Below are positions 33,600 to 44,749 of a stretch of DNA of 64,000 nt, one piece after another; the first letter of the stretch is position 1; every line of letters begins with the position of its first letter. The translations under genes were made by a program, and so were the position numbers. The notes under the pieces are model-generated. The model was not told the origin of the DNA and did not search any database. It was given only the letters and a program-made list of their open reading frames with translations. Origin of the DNA: Distichodus sexfasciatus (lineage: Eukaryota; Chordata; Actinopteri; Characiformes; Distichodontidae); contig JAVGVS010000159.1 in NCBI GenBank assembly GCA_032718565.1, positions 313,901 to 377,900 of the forward strand, read 5' to 3'.

Positions 33600-34720
33600 T
33601 TGAATTCAAGCAGTCTGATATTAATCCTGCTTCATAGGGTCACAAGGCACTGAAAAATGTGACTACAAAATCATAAGACAGTGATGAAATAAAGACTTGA
33701 ACCAATAAAAAACCAATGTGCCAAAACAGTTGCAAATGCATGAAAGAAGGTAAGCATTTACAAGGATGTCTTTTCATACTTTTTACTACACATTTGCGAA
33801 AATCAGAACAGAAATGTGTATTTTGAAGGTATAAAGAATTACTTCACTGTTTGATAGTGAGAATGGATTTGCTCTTTTTCCATAAGACCACAGGTTAACG
33901 TAAAATAAACACTTTTACTGTTATCACCATTCAACAGAATGAGGCCCAATGAGTTCAGTTGCCACCACTCTTGTACCTTCTTTTCTTAATCCATCTCAGC
34001 CAGGAGAAGAGACAGCAAAAATACCACAAAGGCAGGAATTTGACTACTGTGGGATTCAAGTGAGATTTATTTGGAAAAGCGGCACCATTTTTTTTCCGTC
34101 ATCCGCTTCCTTCGTAATGAACCTCAATCCCAACAAAGTGCCGGGAAAAGAGGACGGTTGGGTTTGGAGCCTCTGTTTGGAGATGTGTTTACAGCCGCCG
34201 GTAGTCGGAGAAGAGAAGAGTGAGTTGTGTTGCGCTTTGGAGCCGACCGGGCTCACGAACAGGGCAGGATGTTTGCTGTGCCAAAGTTAGCTTAGCATGA
34301 ACGCTGCTGCCAGATCACACAAACAGACGCCGGACTTGGCGTGGGAGGCTTGAAAAGGACAGAAAAGTTTGCTCACAACATTCACATCCATCCACATTTT
34401 AAAGTTGGTTGGAAGTAGTGTGCCCGGATAGGCCTGAAATCCATCGTCGGGCTAGTTTCACCTGTAAAACATAATGAAACGTGACATGGGAAATCCTTCC
34501 AAGCACCAATTCTAAGCAAATTAATGATGGAAATTTGCTTGTAGTTGCTTACATGAAGCTGGTGAAGCTGGTCAGATTAAAATCGGCACTTGGTGCAGTT
34601 GGTAGCATAACAGTTGATAAAAGGTGACTTTTAACTCATTTTCTGTGTGAGTAATCTTTACTCTTACTTAAGTATGGCTTTATTATATGCATATGTAAGC
34701 ATATGTATGGAAGCCTGACT
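33600..34720. other. Gene-free interval with a CpG-containing island at 34070-34400
   Basis: No homologous protein could be recognised. The 34070-34400 part (for example 'acagccgccggtagtcggag') is less AT-rich than its flanks. It is a candidate conserved non-coding element, on composition alone. The 113-codon open frame at 33949-34290 has no domain features. Confidence 0.3.
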
Positions 34721-35097
34721 TTTTATCTCAGAATTTTGACTTATTAAGTTGGAATTCTGACATTAAATCAGAATTCTTACTTTTTATGTCAGAATTTTGA
34801 CTTAATATGTCGGAATTCTTACTTTTTATCTCAGAATTCTGACTTAAGTTGAAATTCTGACTTTTTATCTCTGCCTCTGATTGGTCGGTTCGATGACTCT
34901 TGAACTTGATTGAACTGATTATTTGTCATTGTGAACACATTGTGAAGTGTGACCTCTGCATTTGACCCATACGTGAAGGAGCAGTGGGCAGCCGACATGG
35001 ACGGTGCTTGGGGACAGTACCATGATTGTGAGTACCTCAGTCAGTCAGAGATAAAAAGTCAGAATTCCGAGATAAAAAAGTCAGAATTCCGAGATAA
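34715..35097. repeat. Inverted minisatellite (TCAGAATTC units) separated by a SINE
   Basis: On the left (34715-34872), units like 'tcagaattctgactttttat' repeat about six times with a period near 30 bp. On the right (35048-35097) the reverse complement units 'gataaaaagtcagaattccga' repeat about twice. The family A SINE at 34915-35035 lies between the two arms. Confidence 0.75.
34915..35035 (-). mobile_element. SINE family A, truncated copy
   Basis: Contains 'ttatttgtcattgtgaacac', 'gcatttgacccatacgtgaa', 'gcttggggacagtacc' and 'gtgagtacctcagt' in the order seen in the other family A copies. It stops before the tRNA-like head, which is replaced by the minisatellite. Confidence 0.65.
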
Positions 35098-35299
35098 ATG
35101 TGTATTTTTTTTCTCATCCAGGTGGTGGAAACAGGCTTCTATACAAATGCCTCTATCTACTTCTGTAGATGATCATTTATCTTAATATCTTGTCAAAATT
35201 TGGCATCTTTGCAGTACCTGTCTGGTTTATAACTTCAGTTTCCTCTCCTTTTTTCTCATCTTCTCTCTTCTGCTCTTCTTGGAGGCTTTTTTTATGTTG

Positions 35300-35720
35300 C
35301 TTTTTTGATGCAGGCTTAATCTGGTAAGTGAATGCTCAACAGGCAGCTTCTTCAAAGAGCAGCACATCTCCAGGACCGGCCTTTTGGGAAGAGCAGCTCT
35401 TGCATTTATCTAATGGCTTCTGTAAGGGCCCCGGGGAGGGACAGTGGCCAGTAATCTAATCTACAGGGACGTCTTCATTGGCACCAGAAAACGTGAGGTT
35501 GGAGGAGGGGGATCCAGGTAATTTAATCACTGCTTTCCTGATTTAAAGCATCTTGTCACTCCTGGTGATTTAGGTCCCTCCAGGACAGGGGGATGGAAAG
35601 TGCCAGATAGACGGAGTCATGTCAGGTTCTGGGTCAGGGCCAGTGTCAGCTAGATGTTCTGTGGGTAAAACAGGATTTGAATGTCATTAAAGGCAACGAA
35701 ACAGGGTCACCTGTGACATG
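35300..35720. promoter_or_regulatory. Candidate conserved non-coding element
   Basis: A repeat-free block of balanced base composition within an AT-rich gene desert, with no coding frame. It includes 'gcatttatctaatggcttct', 'ccagtaatctaatctacagg' and 'aggtaatttaatcactgctt', which are GATA-like and homeodomain-like words. The assignment rests on composition and motifs only. Confidence 0.25.
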
Positions 35721-35818
35721 ACGGCTAAAGAGACGCCAAAATGCCACGTCGTAAAGACCAGCGTTGGTCATTTGTTGGTTTGATCATGCTGAAGCTGATC
35801 CAGGCTTCCAAATGTGTC

Positions 35819-36705
35819 TTAATATGGTTTGCCAACATGGTTTTGGCAGCAAAATATGATTTTAAAATGTTCTCAAATCTGGTTTAATCTGATGATATAA
35901 AATGGGCCGTTCTCGGACAATCTTAAAATGGAGGCAAGCCAAAATCAGCATGCAGGACAAGGAGTTTTTCTTCAGTTAAGCCACAAGGACAAATGTGTCC
36001 CACAGTTTGTAAGAACTGAAAGAGACTTTGCAACATGCAATGATATGTTACAACCAAGAGGTTGTAAGTTCAAGTCCAGCTCTATCCTACTACCAAAAAC
36101 TATACTAGCACTGGGTTGCTGAGCAAGACCATTAACCCCATGTTGCTCCAGAGAGACTGTCCCCATAATTAAAAATGGAGGTCTCCACGAATAAGAACAT
36201 CTGATAAATGTTCTAAATTTAACTGCTAAAGATTACTGTAATCTTGAAAATCTTATCAAGAATAAATGTTTTCTTCTTGTCTTTGTGGTTGAATTTCCCA
36301 ACTTGGCACTGTTTATTGTTTTTCACTGCCAGATATATGTACAGTCTAGGTATGGCGGTGAAATGTTGTGGCTGTATGAAATTACATAGTTTTTACTCAT
36401 AGACATAATGCCCAAAAATGCCAAAATGCCAGTATGGTTTGACATGATAGTTTGGCAGCAAAGAATATCCTAAAATGTTGCCAAATCTGGTTTAATCTGA
36501 TAATATAAGAGCATCTGATAAATCCTGTACATGGATTACAATATCCTTGATGTTATCATCAAGAACGGATGTTATCTGTATGTCTTTGTGGCTGAATTTC
36601 CCATTTTGGCACTCTCTCGTGCTGTTTTTCCACCCGCCAGGAACACTGTATGTACAGTCTAGGTATGGTGTTGCAATGTAGTGGCTGTATGAAATTATGT
36701 TTTCT
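35819..36705. repeat. Local tandem duplication with a SINE in the first copy
   Basis: The segments 35819-35900 and 36430-36512 match (tttggcagcaaa, aaatctggtttaatctgat). The segments 36195-36400 and 36512-36700 also match (gtctttgtgg, 'atgtacagtctaggtatgg', 'gtggctgtatgaaatta'). Copy 1 therefore contains about 295 extra bases, including the SINE at 36030-36235, relative to copy 2. Both copies retain the SINE-tail word agcatctgataaat (aacatctgataaat in copy 1). Confidence 0.7.
36030..36235 (+). mobile_element. tRNA-derived SINE of the V-SINE/DANA-like type
   Basis: It shows a B-box-like 'gtaagttcaagtccagctct', then 'tgctgagcaagaccattaac', 'ctccagagagactgtcccca' and the tail 'aacatctgataaatgttcta'. 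The order matches the copies at 17560-17735 and 59880-60065. Confidence 0.65.
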
Positions 36706-37239
36706 TTGGACTTGTTCAGACATGTGAGGAATGCGTCTGAGTGACATGCATTCACAGACTGTAGTATATTAACCAGGAAAAACCTCTCTGTGGGTGAGAC
36801 AAGGCAGGAAGAGAGAAAAATGAGGACAAAAAAGAGAGAGAGAAAGGTGTGAGAGAAAATATGACAAAAATGCAATGCAAAATTGTACACACGACAAAAA
36901 TCTGCAAACACAAGATAATTGAGCTAATGAAAATAAGTACTTGAATGTGATGCTGTGCTGCCCTTGTACACAAATTGAATAACCCATAATCCTGAGCCTT
37001 GTAGAATTATCATGTTTATTCAGTAACATTTTCATCTCTTCATGCTCGGTTAAAACCTCCCCATGACTCGCCCACATTCTTGGGCTGGTTTTAAGGATGC
37101 CACCCTAAACAAACCCGACATTTCCTTTGGCAAGAGAAACAGTTTTGCATCAAAATCCTTACATTGTTGTTTAAATGGCAAATGTAAAAGGAAAAAAGGA
37201 GTGAGTTTAAATGTGAAACTGATGACATTTGACAGACCC

Positions 37240-37545
37240 CTCCAAGATTTAACTGCAACTTTTTCACAATTTTTGATTAATCATTGATGATTCCCACAAA
37301 ACGTTGAGCCGTGCGTCAGCAAACTCACTTCCTTGTTACGTTTAGAAGATGCAGGAAACGTGTGATAAAAAAGCCTCACATTTACCTTCAAAATAAACTA
37401 AATAATTAATGGTAAATAAAAAAATTGTGGTTTTGTTTTCTTTATTTTAATGAATTGTTAAAGAATCATTATGAATGGCAGCAAAACCACAACTTTGACT
37501 TGCTCCCGCAACTTTATTGCAACAAAACGCCTTAAAACACTATGT
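37240..37545. repeat. Long dispersed repeat 'C', copy 2
   Basis: It matches 16895-17135 in order and orientation, including 'cacaaaacgttgagccgtgc', 'cacttccttgttacgtttag', 'ttgttaaagaatcattatga' and 'gacttgctcccgcaac'. This copy carries a segment (gcaggaaacgtgtgataaa) missing from copy 1. Confidence 0.7.
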
Positions 37546-37559
37546 TATTATAGCAATAT

Positions 37560-38630
37560 TTTTCCTCATTCTCTTCTCCTTTGTAATGCTGCTGTAACCT
37601 TTACACTTAATTGTCTTGACAAATTTGACAAAACTGCTCAGATCGCCTGCCTAGGTTTCACAACCACAATTAAAGACCATTTCTTGGTGACTTCCTGTTT
37701 CATTCATAAGATTTATAGACGCCAATAGTTACTGGCAGTTTGTATTTTTTACCACAAAACTCTGTTGCTCTCTTGCCTACATTTGAAAACATGGTTGTGC
37801 TGCTCGCTTCGCTGATGTATGTGCATGTCTTGAAGTTGTTAAGTGTTGTTTGTGAAATGCCATACACCAGTCTGGGAGTAATTAACAGAGTCGAGCCAAC
37901 AGGGCATTTCTACAACCGGCCGCCTGATTCGAATCTGCATGTAACAGCTTGTTATTGTGCCAGTTTAACTTTTAACATCAGCATCATGTAAGGTTCAAGA
38001 GAAGTGGCACGCAAGTATTTGTCTATAAAGAACCCGTGAACTTGTCTTTCAATGAAAAAAAAACTGGCATCATTTGAAAACAAAGAAAACACTGTGAATC
38101 TGCTGCAACTGCAAACGTGTTTATTTCAGTCGTCAGTTTTTTATGTTTGTGTGTGTGTCCATGCATGCGGTTTTTGTGAGGACCAAATGTCTCGATAATG
38201 ATATAATGCTGATCCTCTAGAGGATTCAATTTTTTTTTATTTACTTACTTTTTAAATTTACTTTATAGGCCTCAAAAAATTCTTTGGGTGACTGAGGTTA
38301 TGCTTACGGTCAGGGTTTGGTGTTATTTAGCTGCAATAAGGCATGAGTCAATGGAAACAGCCCATAAATACAGCAACACGAGGATAGCAAATATGTTATC
38401 AATTGTGGTAAAGTAATTGGCGAGCAATGAACGAACAAAGCAAAGTAATTTTGTGCATTGAGGGCAAATTTATTGGACATCTGGATTGATGTAATATTTC
38501 TTATAATAGTTATTGGGCTGAAATAGTTATCTTTGACATTGAGTTATATGTAATAATAATTTTAATGGATATTAAAAATGTTGCAAATACAGAAATACAG
38601 ATATAATAAAAGGATTGAAACAAACTGAAT
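37560..38630. other. Gene-free interval
   Basis: AT-rich, with a poly-T stretch near 38232 and a purine-rich run near 38047. No coding exon, RNA gene or clear repeat was recognised. Confidence 0.4.
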
Positions 38631-38638
38631 AAATACTG

Positions 38639-38885
38639 GGCCTCATTCCCCAACAGTTCTTATGAAGAAATTTGCCCTTTAAAACCTACTTCAAAAAGAT
38701 TATGACATTCAAGAATGTTTTCTTATTTGAGATTGGTCTTAAGCAAAAACAGAATCTACAAAGGAGAGCAATCTTACGTAAATTTTATTGCATGCTCATT
38801 TGGTATGTGCAAAACAGATGTTCTTCAATTTTACAGATGTAAAGAATTATACAATTACATGTCATAACTTTCTTAAGAACAATTT
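38639..38885. repeat. Partial copy of the 'cctcattc-cccaa' MITE-like repeat
   Basis: The left end 'ggcctcattccccaacagtt' and the interior 'acattcaagaatgttttctt' resemble the element beginning at 45791 (ggcttcattcgccaacca; acattcaccaatgtttttta). The right end (ttcttaagaacaattttag) stops before a matching inverted end was found, so this copy is probably truncated. Confidence 0.5.
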
Positions 38886-39039
38886 TAGAAAAAAAGGGGT
38901 GAAGCAGTCCCATTCTACCCCTATTCATTTTGGGATTGTGTGTTTACACTTTGCACAGTGACAACGACCAACAAATTCACCGCAAATTCAAATTCGACAT
39001 GTGACAATAGTCAACACTCAACAGTCCGCATCGTGGCTG

Positions 39040-39310
39040 CATCCACCCTCCACCCATTTCTAATGTTCTATGAAGAATATGGTAGTATTTCTTCTGCCTT
39101 TTCATTTTTGCATCCCTCCCTCTTTTGAAAGCGTCTGCCTGAGGCTGTGGTATAAAGTCCCCCCCTATCATTTTCCTGCTGCTAAACTTGGAGTCAGTGG
39201 CCCACACCCAGAGCCGTTGGTAAGATGTGATGTTTGTGCCTGTCCTGGCCTGCAAGTGAATACACCAGTCTAATCCCGCTAAATGGCGGCTGTCATTGTA
39301 AAGAATATTT
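39040..39310. promoter_or_regulatory. Candidate conserved non-coding element
   Basis: A repeat-free block between repeats. It contains 'ctgaggctgtggtataaagt', 'gcctgcaagtgaatacacca' and 'cccgctaaatggcggctgtc'. Open frames on both strands here lack any domain. The assignment is speculative. Confidence 0.2.
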
Positions 39311-39625
39311 CTGTTGTTTGCACTCCCAAATATCACTTCAACACACCATCTTCTTTCTCATTCTCGCTGTCTGTGTATAGTGTGAGAGCAGATTCTACTC
39401 TTTTTTTCTACTTGGCATGATGACCGGAAAACAAAACTAACCAAAATGACAATCTGAAGAGCCAAAATGTGTTTAGAATTGTCTGTAGTTATGTTAAACT
39501 TTTGCATAATGATAGGATTTGATTCTTAGGTTTCCGGAATATTTCATGTCAACAAATTTGTGAAAAAACAGTTCATAATATATACACATAAAAGTTCAGA
39601 TTAGTACATTATAATGCAGTAAAAA

Positions 39626-39882
39626 TTGGCAGTTGGCAGCATAACGCTCAGGGAGTTGGCCTTATGATCGAAAGGTTGTCGTTCAAGTCCTGGACTGATA
39701 AAGGTACCACTGAGGTACTCATGAGAAAGATACCATCCCTAAACACTGATCCCCGGGGGCTGGCAAAGAAAAGCTGCTCACTGGTTCTTCGCGGATGGGT
39801 CAAATGCATAGGTCACATTTTGTTGTGGTGCAGTGTGTGCTGTGCTGTGTTCACAATGACAAATAATCACTCACGTAAATTC
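39626..39882 (+). mobile_element. SINE family A, fullest copy
   Basis: The tRNA-like head has an A-box-like 'ggcagcataacgctcaggga' and a B-box-like 'ggttgtcgttcaagtcctgg'. Then come 'gataaaggtaccactgaggt', 'cggatgggtcaaatgcatag' and the tail 'gtgttcacaatgacaaataa' followed by 'tcactcac' repeats. The structure (Pol III promoter, unrelated body, simple tail) is that of a tRNA SINE. Confidence 0.7.
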
Positions 39883-39884
39883 AC

Positions 39885-41632
39885 TCACTTAGTGTTTGAC
39901 CAGTTTTAGGATTTAAAGAGCGTGGTACCTTAGACAGTTTTTAGTCTTCAGAGGACAGCTGTAGACTGAAACATTGGTTAGTGGGAAAAGGTGCGTCTTA
40001 AAGACAAAATATGGCTTCTGAGTAGAAACTGGAAAGCCCTAAACACAGGTCAACGGTCTCCCTTTGGAGCGCCCACTAACAAACAATATGTCACGCTAAT
40101 CATAGCCTTTATTTTGAAGAGGACGGTAGCTTAAATGTGAAAGTCCAGTTTTTAAAAAACCCCACGCATTCTTTAGAAACACACTCTCGCCATGACAGAC
40201 TTGGCGTCTGGAGGAGAATGCATGAAAGGCGATGTAAGTAGTTAGTAAGGGTGGGAAATTAATTATAAATTTATCAAAACAACATTTAGAACCACTAATG
40301 TTCAATTAATTGCAAGAATGATTTGAAGTTATATCGCCCAGTCCTAGCAGTTAGACATTAAAGCACATTATGAAAAACACCATGCAAATGGTCATCTCAT
40401 TGCCACTTTGTTCAGAAGAGGCGTTATGGGCCCTGGAGCCTTCCTCTGTTTGCGCTGGCGACGGCATGTGGTTTTCTCTTCTCTCTTTTTCCCTCGCCAT
40501 GCTTGACAGCGTTTCTGCCTTTGCTGGTGTCTAGCGAGTGTCCTCCAGCTGGAAGAGAAAGGTGCTGCTGTGGAAGTGAGAGTCATTATGAGGCAAAGCG
40601 AGGTCAACCGACTGAGCACTAGTTAAAGAGATGCCCAAAGCCACACAGACATCCAGGGACAGGTGTTAGTCTGTGAAAAGACAACCCTGCCTTTCATGTC
40701 CTGTAAAGATGTCAAGCACAGAAAAAAACTAAATTAGTAGTGATTATGCGATTAAAATAGGAATCCATATGTTAGTTGTAATCTGTAGTTAGATGAAAGC
40801 AATAAGGTTCCTCACAAAAATTACTCTGGTAAATGTTATAAGTCCCCCACCTGACAACTACTTGAGCAGAAGTAGTAAAGTATCTGAAATTAACAGTATT
40901 TGAAAATTATTCTGCTGTTATTAGTTAAGATTAGCCTTTACAGAAAACTGTCCTAACTTTCAGAATGTGAGTCAAGTATTTCTTGTGTTTACACAAGTGA
41001 TATATTAGAATACTACTTGAGTATTCTATTAAGTAGCAATATATCTCAAATATCTGATATTAACAGTACTAGACTATTAAAAAATATTTTACTGGCCTAA
41101 GTAAAGGTTAGTCATTACGAAAAAATAAATAAATTGTTTGCTTAAAGTAAAGTGCTTTAGGTTCAGATATATGATGTCAATGTAAATTGTAGCAAGTACG
41201 TTTTTTTCAGAAGTGACTGGGAGCAAAAAGTACAAAACTGTCCTTATAATAGAGTGATAAAGTGATAAAGTACAAATAGTCAGGGCGTAATGAAGTATAA
41301 TTACTCAAATACTATACACCACATTAGTACAGTAATGAGGTAAAATTACTCAAGTATTTGTTAACAAGCCTGTATACTAAAAAAAACTAAAGTCTAATTG
41401 ATCTCCCTACTGTCTACTACAACATATAGTTAGACAGAATCTTATTAATTTATCCATTTTTGCCTTAACTGTATTTATTACTATCATTTGTATTGTTAAT
41501 TGTTTTCATTAAGAAATGACTGGGTGATTTTTGAGTGAACCCTGTGTACTATTTTCCAAGTAGTACGAGTACACAGGAGTAGTTAATCACAGACAGAGTT
41601 TATTTACACTTTCAATAAGAAAAGGTCTTAGG

Positions 41633-41640
<8 letters not shown>
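39885..41640. other. Gene-free interval with a 'tactcaagta' type repeat
   Basis: From about 40800 to 41360 the sequence is made of recurring words such as 'tactcaagtattt', 'aaagtatctgaaattaacag' and 'taaaattactcaagtatttg', in both orientations. It looks like an old foldback element of fish genomes. 40390-40640 is a non-repetitive island without coding support. Confidence 0.4.

Positions 41641-41687
<47 letters not shown>
41641..41687 (+). repeat. (AG)n microsatellite
   Basis: Pure AG dinucleotide run of about 23 units. Confidence 0.95.
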
Positions 41688-41690
<3 letters not shown>

Positions 41691-41863
41691 TCGTCATCGC
41701 TCATTAACTTCCCTCTTTGGTTTCTGCTTCTTGCTCGTAAGGACCTTCTCAGGCTCACGTCTTTGTCATGTTCTAGAAAATTCCACACAGCTTCATTGTG
41801 CCACCCAGAACATTCTCATTGTTCCTGACAGGGCGCCTCCACCATGGTCTCAGTCATCACTTC

Positions 41864-41889
41864 ATACACACACACACACACACACACAC
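41864..41889 (+). repeat. (CA)n microsatellite
   Basis: CA dinucleotide run of about 13 units, ending in cggtatacacacactg. Confidence 0.9.
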
Positions 41890-42299
41890 GGTATACACAC
41901 ACTGCTGCACCTGGTGAGACTATTGTAATAAATACCCCTATTCTCCCTGCTCCCTGTGCTGGTTGAATTCGTTTAGTCGGAGGTTATTTACTGCAGGTCA
42001 GGGCTCTGCTCAGCTTGACCTGACTTAGTTTAACACCTGGTTTTTGTTTAAACATTAAGCGAGTCTTACACTGCGCGGCGCCAGTAGTGATCTGGACGCA
42101 AGACTTACACAGAGCTTTTATACTTTCCAACGTATGCATTTTTAGAACGTCGTGTACGACCACCCATGTACTGCAAAGAGTAAAATCATGAAAAGCTTCG
42201 AACTTCACCTAAAGCGAGTCAATAACTCTTTAAAACACTAGTGAAATGGGTTTTTTTTTTAAGTATACTATATATTAATTTAGCACCTTTTGATAAGTT

Positions 42300-42560
42300 A
42301 TGTTACGAACGTAGTCATGCTACGGAGCCATATTAGTCGTATGTTGAAACGGAAAAAATTGAGGCGGGGGTAAAAAGTTAAGAAAGTCAGAAATTCCCTG
42401 ATTAAAGTCGAAAATCTACCAGCAAAAAAAGTCGGATATTCTCTGATAACGTCATAAATTTGCGAGAAGAAAATCTGAAATTCTCTATATATGAGAAATT
42501 TACGAGAAATTGTTGATTTTTCTGTTTCAGAGGTCATCTACACATTTTTTCGTATTTACT
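42300..42560. repeat. Degenerate 'gagaaatttacgagaa' tandem repeat
   Basis: The words 'aaagtcggatattctctga', 'aatttgcgagaagaaaatct', 'gaaattctctatat' and 'gagaaatttacgagaaattg' recur at about 30-40 bp intervals. This is a diverged minisatellite; a minus-strand open frame of 79 codons follows its period and is not a gene. Confidence 0.55.
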
Positions 42561-43259
42561 GGGAAATTTATGATGTTAAATTTTCAGAGAATATATTTAA
42601 TCTAGGACTTATTTCTCTGCATTTTACCTGTTTAGGTCAGTGAACACTAATTCAGTAATGGCCGTACAAAATCTGACGGTCCCAGAAACACCTGCTTTCG
42701 ATTTCAGTGCCTGAGGCGTTCGATTTGAGCCTTAGTAGTCTTATAACAATTTTACTCATGCAAGTGGAATTTTCTCCTGGATGTGACTGAAGCCGGAGTC
42801 AGTATAGCTGAGTCATTATTAAATGACTGTTAAATGACTCATAATCAGCACTTCACAACATCGTCTCTGACTCCTCGCTGAGACTGGTGAAAGTCATGCA
42901 TAAGTACACACTCACGCACCCTTTCCTACACAATGGCCGTTTGAGCGGACAACCATCCGTGAGACTTTGCCTCGGTGGATCAAAATTCATGCATCAAAGG
43001 GTTAAAACCAACTCTTCGCTTCGTCACACACGCTCACATTTGGACAGATTATGTTCTCATGTGAGTGTTTCACGTGATAGTGAGTTATTGCCGAATGGTT
43101 TTGAACTGTCAGTAAACTCCATGAGGAGACGTTAATACTGACGGAGCACGTTTTCCTCCAGCACACAAAAAACACACACACAGCCCAGCCTGGAGCTTTA
43201 TGCTGCTCCGTAAAATAACAGCCGAGGAGTGATATCACAAAACGAATGTTTGCCATCGA

Positions 43260-43560
43260 GTTTTATAATACTAATCAGATTTTGGAGTCATTATGGAAGC
43301 TTTCTGACTCAAGCACGAGGTCATTAGCATGCCAATATTCTTGCATATGTAATTGTGGACGGATACTCAAATGAATGAGTCCCTAAATTTAATTAAGTGA
43401 TGAGTTTAACCTCTGAAAGCTCTTGAATTCATCACCTTTACCATTTGCTTTAGGTGTTAGATCAAGGAGTAAAAAGTTAACACGTTTTAGCTTTCATGCT
43501 AATTGACTTTGAAGCAGTCAGAGTTGAGGACCTAATTGCATTCTCCAAAGTGTGTTAAAA
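43260..43560. promoter_or_regulatory. Candidate conserved non-coding element
   Basis: A repeat-free AT-rich block dense in developmental-type motifs, for example an octamer-like 'cttgcatatgtaattg', 'aggtcattagcatgccaata' and 'tcatgctaattgactttg'. No coding frame. Judged from motif content only. Confidence 0.25.
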
Positions 43561-43609
43561 CTTGTAAAATAATGTTCATATTTGGATTTCACAGGTTGAA
43601 ATATTTAAA

Positions 43610-44235
43610 GGAACATTTTGGCACTAACATGGCCAATGTTGGGGAGTTGGGAATTAGCAGCGTCACTGACTAACGGCTTTTTTTTAGTAGCGAAGCTACT
43701 TTTAAAACACTGTAGCTTTTATTTGTTTTAACAAATAGTGATGTAGTGCAGCAGAACATTAAGTCATTGTAAACAACAACACTTTTATTAACACTGGTAT
43801 TTTTTCACTCAAGGTCTTTTAATTATAAGTATCTTGTAGCTTGAAAATCTACCACTTAAAAGTGGCATCAACAAAAGTGAATATGGCTAACAAAGGAAGA
43901 CTTTCATCATGAAAAATAGTTTTCTGCAAGGGTAGTTCTGCTAATAAAACAGTGAACAAAGAAATTGTAGCTAATTAAGAAATGAAAAGAAAACAAAAAG
44001 CTGACTTTAGCCTGGACCTTCAGCAATGGAAATTCTGGCACTGACATGGCTAACAAATAATTAAAGTTAGTGATGACTTTCAGTTTGGCCTTTCAGCATG
44101 CCTAACAAAGCAAAGCTTATTGAAACTTTCCTTTGCACCTTCAGCAAGGGAAATTCTGGTACTAACATGGCTAACAAACAACTAGCAGCTTAAAAGACTT
44201 TAAAACGGGCTGTTCTGGTGCTTAAGAATGGAAGC
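43610..44235 (+). repeat. Diverged minisatellite with a period near 121 bp
   Basis: The unit 'cttcagcaaggg' followed by 'aaattctggtactaacatgg' and 'ctaacaaa' occurs near 44017-44055 and 44138-44177, 121 bp apart. More diverged relatives lie around 43614-43635 (ttggcactaacatggccaat) and 43880-43900 (gaatatggctaacaaaggaa). Confidence 0.65.
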
Positions 44236-44707
44236 TAATGGAGACTTTTAGTCTGAACTTTAGAAAGAATTTCAATGTGAACCATAATATAACACAATCA
44301 TGTCTTCGTGAGAAGTGCTCCTTAAAGATATCGTCATCTTGAGCATCTCTTTTAGCAATTGCCAAATGATGAGTCTTTGCTGATAAAAGCATTAGCAACA
44401 TCTCCTCCCTCACACAGGGCAAATGAACGACAAAGTGGCGCCGTGTTGAACTCAGCATCAAAGAGCCATGTGAGAACTACAGAAGCAGACGGCAGTCATG
44501 CAGGGACACTTTATAAATGTGTATGGATTATAGTATGGAGACCAGATGAGGCTGGAATGCTTTTATGTGAACCCTGATATGAAGAGATTAGAACTGATAG
44601 CATAACCCAAATCATTAAACAAATTTGGATTTTTAGTCAAGATTGTTTATTTGCCACACACATGGTTATACTATTATCACATTTAGTAAAAGGAAAACTT
44701 AGCTTAC

Positions 44708-44742
44708 ACATTCAAGTGTCCACATACTTTTGGCCATGTAGT
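44708..44742. repeat. Tc1/mariner-end-like fragment
   Basis: The text 'aagtgtccacatacttttgg' followed by 'ccatgtagt' resembles the terminal sequence of many fish Tc1-like transposons. No transposase frame and no partner inverted end was found nearby, so only a remnant is claimed. Confidence 0.4.
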
Positions 44743-44749
44743 AGATATT

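Noticed and set aside
36500..36530. A separate V-SINE at 36.5 kb, suggested by 'agagcatctgataaat'
   Set aside because: Only the tail word is present and it is better explained as part of the local duplication of 35819-36705.
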